DNA of 64,000 bases from Lachnospiraceae bacterium. GTDB taxonomy: Bacteria; Bacillota; Clostridia; Lachnospirales; Lachnospiraceae. The notes below the pieces were generated by a model that saw only the letters and a list, made by a program, of their open reading frames with translations, searched no databases and was not told where the DNA came from. This document shows, piece after piece, positions 44,033-54,161 of the stretch. The DNA is taken from assembly GCA_017619295.1 (NCBI GenBank), contig JAFZSQ010000019.1:1-64000 (forward strand). The letters are read 5' to 3'. Positions within the stretch are counted from its first letter, which is position 1. Every line of letters begins with the position of its first letter. The position numbers were made by a program, and so were the translations under genes.

Positions 44033-45277
44033 ATGGAATTGATTGATATTTGTAAAGCGGCCTGCAGAGTAAAGTATTCTTTGCAGACCCTTTCTGATAA
44101 TAAGATAAACGAAGCGTTATACAGTATTGCCGAAGCCCTGGTTTCACAGACGGATTCTATCCTTGAAGCTAATGCAATTGATTTGGCTAACGGCAAAGCA
44201 AAGAATATGCCGGAAGGTCTTCTTGATCGTCTGGCATTATCTGATGTTAGGATTAAAGCCATGGCTGATGGCTTAAATGTAGTTGCGGCTTTGGAGAATC
44301 CCAAGGGACATATTATTGAAAGCTTCACTCGTCCCAACGGAATGATGATTGATAAGATCAGAGTTCCCTTTGGCGTTATCGGAATCATATATGAATCCCG
44401 TCCCAACGTTACTGCGGACGCCTTTGCTCTTTGCTTTAAGACAGGTAATGCGGTTATTTTAAAGGGCGGCAGTGATGCGTTAAATTCAAATATGGCCATT
44501 ACAAAGGCTATTAAATCCGGGCTCAAAAAGTGTGGTATAGATGAAGATGCCATCAATTTAATCGAATCTACAGACAGAAGCGTAACCACAGAGTTTATGC
44601 GTATGAAAGAGTATGTGGATTTACTGATTCCCCGTGGAAGTGCAAGACTTATACAAAGCGTAGTTGAGAATGCAACTATTCCTGTAATTGAAACCGGTAC
44701 GGGTAACTGCCATGTTTTTGTTGATGAGTCAGCTAAAATTAAAATGGCAGCTGATATTATAGAAAATGCCAAAACCCAGAGAATCGGCGTATGTAATGCC
44801 TGTGAGTCTTTGATTGTCCACAGAAATGTATTGAAGCCTCTGTTTGATGAGCTTTCAAAGAGAGAAAAGATGAAACGCGTTGAAATAAGAGCCGATGAAT
44901 CTTCACTTCCCTTTGCTGAGGGAGCAATCCCTGCAACTGAGGAGGACTTTGGCACAGAATATTTGGATTACAAGCTTTCTGTTAAGACCGTAGACAGTGT
45001 TTCAGAGGCGATTGATCATATTAACAAATATTCGACTCATCATTCCGAAACAATTGTTACTGAAAATAAAGAGAATGCGGAACTTTTCCTTGCCAATGTT
45101 GATGCAGCATGTGTTTATCACAATGTTTCCACCAGATTCACAGATGGTTTTGAGTTCGGATTTGGCGCAGAAATCGGCATCAGCACGCAGAAACTTCACG
45201 CAAGAGGTCCTATGGGCCTTAATGAACTTACCTCATATAAGTATGTTATCAGAGGTAATGGTCAGGTAAGAGGATAG
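44033..45277 (+). CDS. proA: Gamma-glutamyl phosphate reductase
   Basis: A 414-residue aldehyde dehydrogenase-like enzyme, the second step of proline synthesis, reducing glutamyl phosphate with NADPH. Motifs: IYESRPNVTADAF, the catalytic Cys within RIGVCNACESL, and the C-terminal HARGPMGLNELTSYKY. Length is standard. It starts 5 bases after the cyclo-ligase. Glutamate for ProB/ProA may come from the citrate synthase/isocitrate dehydrogenase arm in this window. Confidence 0.95.
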   Translation: MELIDICKAACRVKYSLQTLSDNKINEALYSIAEALVSQTDSILEANAIDLANGKAKNMPEGLLDRLALSDVRIKAMADGLNVVAALENPKGHIIESFTRPNGMMIDKIRVPFGVIGIIYESRPNVTADAFALCFKTGNAVILKGGSDALNSNMAITKAIKSGLKKCGIDEDAINLIESTDRSVTTEFMRMKEYVDLLIPRGSARLIQSVVENATIPVIETGTGNCHVFVDESAKIKMAADIIENAKTQRIGVCNACESLIVHRNVLKPLFDELSKREKMKRVEIRADESSLPFAEGAIPATEEDFGTEYLDYKLSVKTVDSVSEAIDHINKYSTHHSETIVTENKENAELFLANVDAACVYHNVSTRFTDGFEFGFGAEIGISTQKLHARGPMGLNELTSYKYVIRGNGQVRG

Positions 45278-45280
45278 TTA

Positions 45281-46684
45281 ATGGTTACAGAAGAAGGAAT
45301 TAGACAAAGAGGCTTTATTGAGCAGGCTAAATCATATATTTCAGACCTGGAGAAAGAATTGGGGCGTAAGCCTACGTGTTGCGTTACCACATTCGGATGC
45401 CAGATGAACGCAAGGGATTCCGAGAAAATTTGCGGAATCCTTTCTGATGTGGGTTATGAAATAATCGAATCGGAAGATGCAGATTTTGTTATTTTCAATA
45501 CATGTACCGTAAGAGACAATGCCAATTTAAGAGTTTACGGCAGACTTGGTGAGCTTAAGAGTAAAAAGAAGAAGAATCCCCAAATGAAGATTGCCCTTTG
45601 CGGGTGTATGATGCAGGAGCCTTCTGTTATTGAAAAACTCAAGAAAAGCTACCGCTTTATTGACTTGATTTTTGGCACACACAACATTTTCAAATTTTCT
45701 GAATTGCTTTGTTCCATGTTTGAGAACGAGGGCAACATGATTATAGACGTTTGGAAGGATACCAACGAAATAGTTGAAGATTTACCCGTTGTGAGAAAGT
45801 ATCCATATAAGTCCGGCGTCAATATAATGTTTGGCTGCAATAATTTCTGTACTTATTGCATTGTTCCTTATGTAAGAGGACGAGAGAGAAGCAGGACACC
45901 CGAGGATATTATCGAAGAAATTGAGAGACTTGCTTCCGAAGGTGTTGTTGAGGTAATGCTCCTTGGACAGAATGTGAATTCTTACGGAAAGAATTTGGAG
46001 AATCCAATCAGCTTTGCCGAACTGTTAAGAAGAGTCGAAAAAATTGACGGGATTAAGAGAATTAGATTCATGACTTCACATCCGAAGGACCTTTCGGACG
46101 AATTGATTGAGGTTATGAAAGAATCGAAGAAAATTTGCCGTCATTTGCATCTTCCCCTGCAATCAGGGTCAACTGCCATTCTTAAGGCTATGAACCGTAA
46201 TTATACCAAAGAAAAGTACCTGGATCTGGCCTTAAAGATAAGAAAAGAGATTCCCGATATTTCAATAACGACTGATATCATTGTTGGATTTCCTGGGGAA
46301 ACGGACTTTGACATCGATGAGACCATCGATGTAATTAAGAAAGTCAAGTTTGATAATGCATTCACATTTATCTATTCAATCAGGACAGGAACACCGGCCG
46401 CCAAAATGGAACAGGTTCCGGAAGAAATTGTTAAGAAAAACTTTGACAGAGTATTAAAAACTGTTCAGGATACAGCCAGAAGTCAGGTTGGCAAAGATAC
46501 CGGAAAGACCGTAACTGTGCTGGTTGAAGAGGTTAACGAACACGATTCAAGCCTTATGACGGGACGAATGAGCAACAATACTTTGGTTCATTTTCCGGGC
46601 GATATTGACCTAATTGGTCAATTTGCAGAGGTGAAATTAGAACAATGTAACGGGTTCTATTATTTCGGCTCTCAAATGAATTAA
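45281..46684 (+). CDS. miaB: tRNA-2-methylthio-N6-dimethylallyladenosine synthase MiaB
   Basis: A 467-residue radical SAM enzyme adding the methylthio group to i6A37 of tRNA. The first [4Fe-4S] cluster is bound by Cys in TFGCQMN, NTCTVRD and LCGCMMQ. The SAM cluster is bound by CNNFCTYC near 186-193. A TRAM domain closes the protein (about 400-467). An N-terminal extension of ~30 residues is usual in Clostridia. It starts 3 bases after proA and is followed by mutS, mutL and miaA, a common Firmicutes linkage. Confidence 0.95.
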   Translation: MVTEEGIRQRGFIEQAKSYISDLEKELGRKPTCCVTTFGCQMNARDSEKICGILSDVGYEIIESEDADFVIFNTCTVRDNANLRVYGRLGELKSKKKKNPQMKIALCGCMMQEPSVIEKLKKSYRFIDLIFGTHNIFKFSELLCSMFENEGNMIIDVWKDTNEIVEDLPVVRKYPYKSGVNIMFGCNNFCTYCIVPYVRGRERSRTPEDIIEEIERLASEGVVEVMLLGQNVNSYGKNLENPISFAELLRRVEKIDGIKRIRFMTSHPKDLSDELIEVMKESKKICRHLHLPLQSGSTAILKAMNRNYTKEKYLDLALKIRKEIPDISITTDIIVGFPGETDFDIDETIDVIKKVKFDNAFTFIYSIRTGTPAAKMEQVPEEIVKKNFDRVLKTVQDTARSQVGKDTGKTVTVLVEEVNEHDSSLMTGRMSNNTLVHFPGDIDLIGQFAEVKLEQCNGFYYFGSQMN

Positions 46685-46718
46685 TTCAATTCATAAAAGT
46701 GAAAAGAGGATTTAACAA

Positions 46719-49367
46719 ATGGGCGAAATGACGCCGATGATGAAGGCGTATTGCGAAACCAAAAATGAATACAAGGATTGCATTTTATTCTACCGTTTAG
46801 GTGACTTTTACGAGATGTTTTTTGATGATGCGCTGGTTGCGTCAAAGGCATTGGAGATCACTTTAACCGGAAAGGACTGTGGTCTCGAGGAGAGAGCCCC
46901 CATGTGTGGCGTTCCTTTCCACGCAGTAGATTCATATCTTAACAAACTTGTATCCATGGGATATAAAGTTGCCATTTGTGAGCAGGTAGAAGATCCTAAA
47001 CTTGCCAAGGGTTTGGTTAAGAGAGAGGTTACCAGAGTTGTCACATCCGGTACAAATCTTGATATAGCTGCTCTTGATGAAAGCAAAAACAATTATCTGA
47101 TGTGTATTTCCTTTGATGAAGTGGAAATCGGTATTTCGATAGTTGATGTCACCACAGGTGATTTCTATCTTACGGAAGTCGAAGATGTTAATCGTCTTTA
47201 CGATGAGATTATCAAGTTTGAGCCCAGTGAAATTATTTGTAATGATGCATTTTTGCTTTCCGGAATCAATACGGAGGATTTAAAGGGGCGCCTAGGTATT
47301 CTTCTTAATCTTCTTGATTCTCATTATTTCGATAACGATACTTGCAGACGCAAGCTCATGCAGCATTTCAATGTTAAAAGTCTGATTGGGCTTGGTATAG
47401 AAGACTTCCCTGAGGGTACAGTTGCCGCAGGGGCGCTTTTGATGTATTTGTATGATACTCAAAAGACAACAATCTCTAACTTAACCCATATATATCCTTA
47501 TTTGACGAACAAGTACATGCTTTTGGACAGCTCTACAAGAAGAAATCTTGAGCTTACCGAAACCATGAGAGATAAGCAAAAAAGAGGCTCGCTTTTAGGC
47601 GTTCTTGACAGAACCAAAACTGCCATGGGCGGAAGAATGTTAAGAAGTTTTGTTGAGCAGCCTTTAAAAGACAAGACATCTATTGAGGAAAGGCTTGACG
47701 CAATTGATGAACTTATCAAAGATTCCATTTCACGTGATGAATTGAGAGAGTATCTTAATCCCATTTACGATCTGGAAAGGCTTCTTTCAAAGATCTCTTA
47801 TAAGACTGCCAATCCCAGAGATATGATTTCTTTTGCTTCATCAATTGGAATGATTCCTCATATTAAGACTGTCTTAAAAGCTTTTTCAAAGAAAGAGCTT
47901 TCAGGCATTCTAAATGATCTGGATGACTTAAGTGATATTTATTCACTTATCCAGAATTCCATCAGCGATGACCCTCCGATTATGATTAGAGAGGGCGGTT
48001 TTATCAAGGATGGATTTGATGAGAACGTTGATAACTTCAGAAAAGCCAAAACAGAAGGAAAAACCTGGCTTGCCAAACTTGAGGAAGAGGACAGACAAAG
48101 AACCGGAATTAAGAATTTGAGAATCAAATACAATAAGGTCTTTGGTTATTACTTTGAGGTTACAAATTCTTATGCCGATTTGGTTCCTGAAGATTATATA
48201 AGAAAACAGACACTTACCGGTTCCGAAAGATATACAACACCGAGATTAAAAGAGCTGGAAGACACAATCCTCAATGCAGAGGATAAGTTAAATGCTCTTG
48301 AGTATGATATTTTCTGTGATGTAAGGGATACCATAGCGGGCGAAATTGAAAGAATTCAAAAGACAGCCAAGGCTTTGGCTAAACTTGATGTATATACATC
48401 CTTAGCCTATGTGTCCGAGCATAACAGATATGTAAGACCTAAGCTTAATGAAAAGGGCATTATTGATATCAAGGACGGAAGACATCCTGTAGTAGAAAAG
48501 ATGAGCTCATCGGATATGTTCATTCCGAATGATACTTATCTTGATAATGGCAAGAACCAGATTTCTGTCATTACAGGTCCCAACATGGCCGGTAAATCCA
48601 CTTACATGCGTCAGTCGGCTTTGATTGTTTTAATGGCTCAGATAGGATGCTTTGTTCCGGCGTCAACTGCCAATATAGGTATTTGTGACAGGATTTTTAC
48701 AAGAGTTGGCGCATCCGACGATCTTTCCAGCGGACAATCCACTTTTATGGTGGAGATGAATGAAGTTGCCAATATTTTAAGAAACGCAACTTCGGATTCT
48801 CTTCTTATTCTTGATGAAATCGGAAGAGGAACCTCGACTTTCGACGGATTGGCAATAGCATGGGCGGTTATTGAGCACATCAGTAACAGAAAACTATTAG
48901 GGGCAAAAACTTTATTTGCTACTCATTACCATGAACTTACAGAACTTGAAGGCAAGATCGACAATGTAAACAACTATTGTATTGCCGTAAAAGAGCAGGG
49001 TGAGGATATAGTATTCCTTAGAAAGATTATTAAAGGCGGGGCAGACAAGAGCTACGGTATTCAGGTTGCAAGGCTTGCCGGTGTCCCCGATATGGTAACT
49101 GACAGAGCAAAAGAAATTGTTAAGGAACTTTCCGATAATGATATTACCGAAAAGATTCAAAGCATAAGTGTCAATGTAAAAAGCGACACCGGAAAGAAGG
49201 TTACAAAACCTGACGAAGTTGATATGGGTCAGATGTCTTTGTTTGATACCGTAACAGACGAAGATGTTTTAAAAGAACTCAAGGAAATTGATATAGGAAC
49301 ACTTACTCCCATTGATGCTTTAAACACTTTATACAAATTGCAAAACAAATTAAATAACAGATGGTAG
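46719..49367 (+). CDS. mutS: DNA mismatch repair protein MutS
   Basis: An 882-residue mismatch sensor. The N-terminal mismatch-binding domain contains FYRLGDFYEMFFDDA with the intercalating Phe of the FYE motif. Connector and lever domains follow. The ATPase has Walker A GPNMAGKSTYMRQ near 621 and DEIGRGTSTFDG near 700, then the helix-turn-helix region VARLAGVPDMV. Length is typical for MutS1. AGAGG precedes the ATG. It is 17 bases upstream of mutL. Confidence 0.96.
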   Translation: MGEMTPMMKAYCETKNEYKDCILFYRLGDFYEMFFDDALVASKALEITLTGKDCGLEERAPMCGVPFHAVDSYLNKLVSMGYKVAICEQVEDPKLAKGLVKREVTRVVTSGTNLDIAALDESKNNYLMCISFDEVEIGISIVDVTTGDFYLTEVEDVNRLYDEIIKFEPSEIICNDAFLLSGINTEDLKGRLGILLNLLDSHYFDNDTCRRKLMQHFNVKSLIGLGIEDFPEGTVAAGALLMYLYDTQKTTISNLTHIYPYLTNKYMLLDSSTRRNLELTETMRDKQKRGSLLGVLDRTKTAMGGRMLRSFVEQPLKDKTSIEERLDAIDELIKDSISRDELREYLNPIYDLERLLSKISYKTANPRDMISFASSIGMIPHIKTVLKAFSKKELSGILNDLDDLSDIYSLIQNSISDDPPIMIREGGFIKDGFDENVDNFRKAKTEGKTWLAKLEEEDRQRTGIKNLRIKYNKVFGYYFEVTNSYADLVPEDYIRKQTLTGSERYTTPRLKELEDTILNAEDKLNALEYDIFCDVRDTIAGEIERIQKTAKALAKLDVYTSLAYVSEHNRYVRPKLNEKGIIDIKDGRHPVVEKMSSSDMFIPNDTYLDNGKNQISVITGPNMAGKSTYMRQSALIVLMAQIGCFVPASTANIGICDRIFTRVGASDDLSSGQSTFMVEMNEVANILRNATSDSLLILDEIGRGTSTFDGLAIAWAVIEHISNRKLLGAKTLFATHYHELTELEGKIDNVNNYCIAVKEQGEDIVFLRKIIKGGADKSYGIQVARLAGVPDMVTDRAKEIVKELSDNDITEKIQSISVNVKSDTGKKVTKPDEVDMGQMSLFDTVTDEDVLKELKEIDIGTLTPIDALNTLYKLQNKLNNRW

Positions 49368-49384
49368 ATTGGTGGTGAAATGGC

Positions 49385-51229
49385 ATGGGTGAAATTCATT
49401 TATTGAACGAGGAAACAATCGATAAAATAGCTGCAGGTGAGGTTGTAGAAAGGCCTTTAAACGTTGTTAAAGAACTGGTTGAGAATTCTGTTGATGCAGG
49501 CAGTAACAGCGTTTGCGTGGAAATAAAAGAAGGCGGTATCTCGTTTATAAGAGTCACCGATAACGGACAGGGCATTCCTGCTAACGATGTAAGAAAAGCC
49601 TTTTTCAGACATGCCACCAGCAAGATTAATGATGCCGAAGATTTAAACTATATTACCAGTCTTGGTTTCAGAGGCGAAGCTTTATCCAGTATAGCTGCGG
49701 TATCTCAGGTTGAGATTATAACAAAGCAGGCTGAATCCTTAACCGGTATCAGATATACAATCGAAGGCGGAAAAGAAGGAGAAGAACAGGAGATAGGTGC
49801 ACCTACCGGAACTACTGTGATTGTTCGCAATCTCTTTTTCAATACTCCTCCAAGAAAGAAATTCCTTCGTCAGCCTCAGACTGAGGGCGGTTATATTTCT
49901 GATATGATGGAACATCTTGCCCTTGCCCGCCCCGATATATCATTCCAATTGATAATTAATGGAAACACCCGTTTTCATACATCCGGCAACGGAAATCTAA
50001 AAGAAGTTATTTATAGAATATATGGAAAAGAAATATCAGATAATCTTGTGGAAGTGTCTGCTTCAAAGAAGGGATTAACCATAGAAGGTTATCTTGGAAA
50101 GCCTGTTTTGAATCGCTCCAACAGGAATTTTGAAACCTTCTTTGTAAATAAAAGATATGTTCAAAGTCAGGTGGTTTACAGGGCAATTGAAGAGGGCACG
50201 AAAGAATACCTTATGCAACACAAGTATCCTTTCTGTGTCTTAAACTTGTCTATATCCCCTGATGAGATAGACGTTAATGTTCATCCCACAAAGATGGATA
50301 TCAGATTCATTAACAGGGAGGATGTTTTCGTATTTATAAGCTCGGCTATCTCGGCTGCTTATAAAGTCAGGGAAATGATTCCCGAGGTTGTTCTTACTGA
50401 GGAAAAACCCGAGGTTAAACCCATTCCGAAAGCTCCGGAGCCTTTTGAAGTTAACAGGTCAGCTCAAAGGCCAATAACTCCAAGTGATGCCGTTATGATT
50501 AACAAGATTCTCGGACCATCACCTAATGAAGTGGCTGAGAGTAAATCTGTTAATAATGTCATTAAGGCTCACGATACGGTTGTGGTTGAGAAAAATGTTC
50601 AAATGGAACTCTTCGAAGAGAGAGTTTTATCTGTTGAAGCCAGAGGCGAATATGAGATAATCGGACAGATTTTTGATACCTACTGGATAGTAGCTTTTAA
50701 GGATAAAGTTTTCTTTATTGATCAACATGCAGCCCATGAGAAGGTTAAGTATGAGAGGCTGATGGCTGCTTACAGAAACAAAAAGATTGCATCTCAGATG
50801 CTTAATCCTCCGGTTGTTATTAATCTCAGAGCAGGAGAGGAAGATATACTTAAACAGTATATTAAGTATTTCTGCGATCTTGGCTTTGAGATAGAGGATT
50901 TTGGTGGCAATGCATATGCGTTAAGATCAGTCCCCACTGACCTATATGGTTGTGATGAACTTGAACTGTTTAAGGAAGTTTTGGATGAGCTTACGGAATC
51001 GGGCGGCTTGTCTTCAAAAACTGAGCCTGCCGTTGTATGTGCAAAGATTGCATCTATGAGTTGTAAAGCTGCTGTAAAAGGCAATAACAGACTGTCCCTT
51101 GAAGAGATTAATAAGCTTATAGACGAATTATTAACTCTTGATAATCCTTACAATTGCCCTCACGGAAGACCTACAATATTCTCTATGAGTAAATACGAGA
51201 TAGAGAAGAAGTTTAAACGTATAGTATAA
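49385..51229 (+). CDS. mutL: DNA mismatch repair endonuclease MutL
   Basis: A 614-residue GHKL ATPase and nuclease. N-terminal motifs: ELVENSVDAG, VTDNGQGIP and GFRGEALSSI. The C-terminal domain carries the endonuclease metal motif DQHAAHEKVKYE, i.e. DQHA(X)2E(X)4E, with supporting SCKAA and CPHGRP elements. This fits bacteria that lack MutH and nick the new strand with MutL itself. The linker (about 335-430) is Pro/Glu-rich. Confidence 0.95.
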   Translation: MGEIHLLNEETIDKIAAGEVVERPLNVVKELVENSVDAGSNSVCVEIKEGGISFIRVTDNGQGIPANDVRKAFFRHATSKINDAEDLNYITSLGFRGEALSSIAAVSQVEIITKQAESLTGIRYTIEGGKEGEEQEIGAPTGTTVIVRNLFFNTPPRKKFLRQPQTEGGYISDMMEHLALARPDISFQLIINGNTRFHTSGNGNLKEVIYRIYGKEISDNLVEVSASKKGLTIEGYLGKPVLNRSNRNFETFFVNKRYVQSQVVYRAIEEGTKEYLMQHKYPFCVLNLSISPDEIDVNVHPTKMDIRFINREDVFVFISSAISAAYKVREMIPEVVLTEEKPEVKPIPKAPEPFEVNRSAQRPITPSDAVMINKILGPSPNEVAESKSVNNVIKAHDTVVVEKNVQMELFEERVLSVEARGEYEIIGQIFDTYWIVAFKDKVFFIDQHAAHEKVKYERLMAAYRNKKIASQMLNPPVVINLRAGEEDILKQYIKYFCDLGFEIEDFGGNAYALRSVPTDLYGCDELELFKEVLDELTESGGLSSKTEPAVVCAKIASMSCKAAVKGNNRLSLEEINKLIDELLTLDNPYNCPHGRPTIFSMSKYEIEKKFKRIV

Positions 51230-51234
51230 GCCTT

Positions 51235-52194
51235 ATGGAAAAATCACCTTTAATTGTTTTGACAGGGCCAACATCTGTTGGTAAAACAAAGCTTTCGGTA
51301 AAACTTGCAAAAGAAATGGGCGGTGAAATTATAAGTGCCGATTCAATGCAGGTTTATAAAGGCATGGATATAGGATCCGCCAAAGTTACCATAGAGGAAA
51401 TGGACAATGTCCCTCATCATCTTATAGATGTCCTTGATCCAAAGGAAGACTTTAATGTTTTCATCTTTAAGGAGATGTGTGACAAGATTATTCCGGGAAT
51501 CCTTGAAAGGGGTCATATTCCCATTCTTGTTGGGGGAACAGGTTTTTATATTCAAGCGGTTTTAAGAGGTATCGAATTCGACGAAAACGAGAACGATGAT
51601 TCTTACAGAACTTACCTTGAAAATCTTGCCGAAGAAAAGGGTGCCCAATATCTTAATGAAATGCTTAGGGAGGTTGATCCTGAAAGCGCGGATGCAATCC
51701 ATCAAAACAACGTAAAAAGAACCATCAGAGCACTTGAGTTTTATCATTTTACCGGCAAAAAGATATCCGAGCATAATGAAGAGCAAAAGTCAAAAGGAGA
51801 TGCCTTCAACGCCTGTTATTTTGTCTTAAACGACGAGAGAAGCCTTATCTATGAGAGGATTGAAAAGAGAGTAGATGAGATGCTTAATGCCGGCCTTCTC
51901 GATGAAGTAAAAGCATTAAAAGATAAGGGGCTTACCAGAGATTATGTTTCAATGCAGGGCCTCGGATACAAGGAAATACTTGATTATCTTGATGGTGAAA
52001 TATCTCTTGATGAAGCTATATATATTATAAAAAGAGATACAAGGCATTTTGCCAAGAGACAGATTACCTGGTTTAAGAGAGAACCTTCTGTTATATGGGT
52101 AAACAAGCCTGATTTTGACTATGATGACAATAAAATAATTGATTTTATGGTAGGCAGATGTAAAGAAGCGGGAATCAACAAAAAGTTGTTTTGA
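51235..52194 (+). CDS. miaA: tRNA dimethylallyltransferase MiaA
   Basis: A 319-residue enzyme that adds the dimethylallyl group to A37 of tRNA, making the substrate of MiaB. P-loop GPTSVGKTKLS lies at 11-21. ISADSMQVYKGMDIGSAK and the YVSMQGLGYKE block are family signatures. It lies 5 bases after mutL. The same transcription unit thus contains both steps of ms2i6A synthesis with mismatch repair between them. Confidence 0.95.
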   Translation: MEKSPLIVLTGPTSVGKTKLSVKLAKEMGGEIISADSMQVYKGMDIGSAKVTIEEMDNVPHHLIDVLDPKEDFNVFIFKEMCDKIIPGILERGHIPILVGGTGFYIQAVLRGIEFDENENDDSYRTYLENLAEEKGAQYLNEMLREVDPESADAIHQNNVKRTIRALEFYHFTGKKISEHNEEQKSKGDAFNACYFVLNDERSLIYERIEKRVDEMLNAGLLDEVKALKDKGLTRDYVSMQGLGYKEILDYLDGEISLDEAIYIIKRDTRHFAKRQITWFKREPSVIWVNKPDFDYDDNKIIDFMVGRCKEAGINKKLF

Positions 52195-52214
52195 CCTATC
52201 ATTTATGGTAGAAT
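52186..52214 (+). promoter_or_regulatory. Probable promoter of the mreB cluster
   Basis: TTGTTT (52186-52191) and TAGAAT (52209-52214) with a 17-base spacer, the -35 lying in the 3' end of miaA. A 45-base leader leads to the mreB start. Confidence 0.5.
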
Positions 52215-52265
52215 GTCTTAGATATTTTTTATTGAATAAAACATACCGGAAAGGGGTATTTTAAA

Positions 52266-53276
52266 TTGTCTGGCAGTATTTTTGGCATTGATTTAGGAAC
52301 AAATAATATAAAGATTTATAACAGAACCGATGACAGTGTTATCGTTGAGAAGAACATGATTGCCATCGAGAATAAGAACACTTTGTTTGCATATGGTGAT
52401 TCTGCATATGAGATGTATGAGAAGGCGCCTGCAAATATTCATATTTCATATCCTTTGAATAATGGTGTAATTGCTGATATCAAAAATATGGCTACATTTA
52501 TTAAATATTTCATTGGTGATATCAAGAAGGGTGATAACAAACCTTCAGATTTCATCATTGCAGTTCCTACAGATATTACTGAAGTAGAGAAGCGTGCATT
52601 CTATGATCTCATCAGAGACTCAGGAATCAAAACTCACTCCATTAAAATTATGGAGAAGGCTGTTGCAGATGGCCTCGGTAACGGAATAGATGTAAAGAAC
52701 GCACAGGGCGTTCTGGTTGTAAATGTAGGTTATGAAACAACAGAAATTTCTATCCTTTCTCTTGGAGGCATTGTTTTATCCAAGCTTATTAAAGTCGGAG
52801 GACTTAAGTTTGATGATGCCATCAGACAGGCTGTAAGAAGAGAGCAGGGACTTCTTATCGGCGTTAAGACTGCTGAGAACGTTAAAATTAACTTGAGAGA
52901 ACTCAAGAGTAATCATGAGCCTGCTGTTGTTTATGGAAGAGACATTGTTACAGGACTTCCCGTTGAGAGAACAATTCCTGTTGAAGTTGTTGATAAAGCT
53001 TTAAATGAGCACTTCAGAACCATTATTGACAATGTAAAAGTTATCCTTGAGAGAACGCCCCCTGAATTGTCTGCAGATATTTACAGACAGGGCGTATATT
53101 TGACAGGCGGCGCTTCTCAGGTAAGCAGATTTGCAGAGTCCATGTATAAGGGAACAGGTCTTAAGGTGAATCAGTCCGAGAATCCTATGACCAGCGTTGC
53201 CTTAGGTATTTCAAAGGTGATTAAAGAAGAGAATTACAGATCTCTGGCATATTCGATTGAAGGAATGAGTAGATGA
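52266..53276 (+). CDS. mreB: Rod shape-determining protein MreB
   Basis: A 336-residue bacterial actin that organises lateral wall synthesis. Nucleotide-binding blocks: FGIDLGTNNIKIY (phosphate 1), VVNVGYETTEIS (phosphate 2) and LTGGASQV (adenosine). Length fits the family. The start codon is TTG at 52266, supported by GGAAAGGGG about 10 bases upstream and by alignment of the N-terminus; there is no ATG nearby. Stop and mreC start overlap (ATGA). Confidence 0.93.
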   Translation: MSGSIFGIDLGTNNIKIYNRTDDSVIVEKNMIAIENKNTLFAYGDSAYEMYEKAPANIHISYPLNNGVIADIKNMATFIKYFIGDIKKGDNKPSDFIIAVPTDITEVEKRAFYDLIRDSGIKTHSIKIMEKAVADGLGNGIDVKNAQGVLVVNVGYETTEISILSLGGIVLSKLIKVGGLKFDDAIRQAVRREQGLLIGVKTAENVKINLRELKSNHEPAVVYGRDIVTGLPVERTIPVEVVDKALNEHFRTIIDNVKVILERTPPELSADIYRQGVYLTGGASQVSRFAESMYKGTGLKVNQSENPMTSVALGISKVIKEENYRSLAYSIEGMSR

Positions 53277-54148
53277 GCCCGATTGTAAAAAAGAAAGGAG
53301 AAAAATTTACTCTCCCGAGTAAATATCTCCTTTTTATTTTAGCTTTAATTTGTGCTGCGTTAATGGTTGTTTCTTTCAGCACCGACGCCTTAGACAAGCC
53401 GGTTAATACTTTTGCCGGTTTTATTGTTGTACCCTTTCAATCGGGAATCAGCAGTGTGGGAAGCTATCTTCATGACAGATCTGAAGAACTTGCGAAAATC
53501 AAGGAGCTTCTTGACGAAAACGCTGAACTTAAACAGCAGGTTGATAAACTGACTGAGGAGAACACAAAACTTCAGGAAGATAAATATGAGCTTAACAATC
53601 TTAGAAATCTTTTTAAGATTGATAAGCTTTATGACGAGTATGATAAGGTGGGCGCAAGAATTATCGCCAGAGATTCCGGAAACTTTTATCATACCTTTAT
53701 TGTGGACAAAGGTTCGGCTGACGGAATCGAAGTTGACATGAATGTTCTTGCCGACGGCGGCCTTGTAGGGCGAGTGTCTGAGGTTGGAAGAAACTGGGCA
53801 AGAGTGGTTTCTGTTGTTGCGGATAATTCCAATATCAGTGGCAAGATTTTATCTACCGGAGATACCCTTATTGTATCCGGGAATCTTAAGACCTATGAAA
53901 CAGACGGCTGCGTAGATTTCAGCCAGCTTATAGATGCTGACGGGCTTGTAAATAAAGGTGATAAAATTACCACCGGAGATATAAGCGATAAGTTCCTTCC
54001 CGACATCCTTATTGGATATGTTAACGATGTTAAGATGGATTCCAATAACCTTACCAAATCCGGTACGATTACACCGGCAGTTGATTTTGCACACCTTTCA
54101 GAGGTCCTTATTATTCTGGAGAATAAACAGACCGTTGACGAGGATTAA
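53273..54148 (+). CDS. mreC: Rod shape-determining protein MreC
   Basis: A 291-residue bitopic membrane protein. A basic N-terminus, one transmembrane helix (about 18-38), a coiled coil (about 65-110, rich in Leu, Glu and Lys) and the extracellular beta-domain (about 120-285, with GLVGRVSEVG) are in the expected order. It links MreB filaments to the PBPs outside the membrane. Its partner MreD lies 13 bases downstream. Confidence 0.93.
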   Translation: MSPIVKKKGEKFTLPSKYLLFILALICAALMVVSFSTDALDKPVNTFAGFIVVPFQSGISSVGSYLHDRSEELAKIKELLDENAELKQQVDKLTEENTKLQEDKYELNNLRNLFKIDKLYDEYDKVGARIIARDSGNFYHTFIVDKGSADGIEVDMNVLADGGLVGRVSEVGRNWARVVSVVADNSNISGKILSTGDTLIVSGNLKTYETDGCVDFSQLIDADGLVNKGDKITTGDISDKFLPDILIGYVNDVKMDSNNLTKSGTITPAVDFAHLSEVLIILENKQTVDED

Positions 54149-54161
54149 TAAGAGGTGATTT

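Noticed and set aside
44002..44955. 317-codon frame antisense to proA
   Set aside because: It exactly opposes a well-conserved proA gene, has no recognisable domain or ribosome site, and such long antisense frames are common here because of codon usage.
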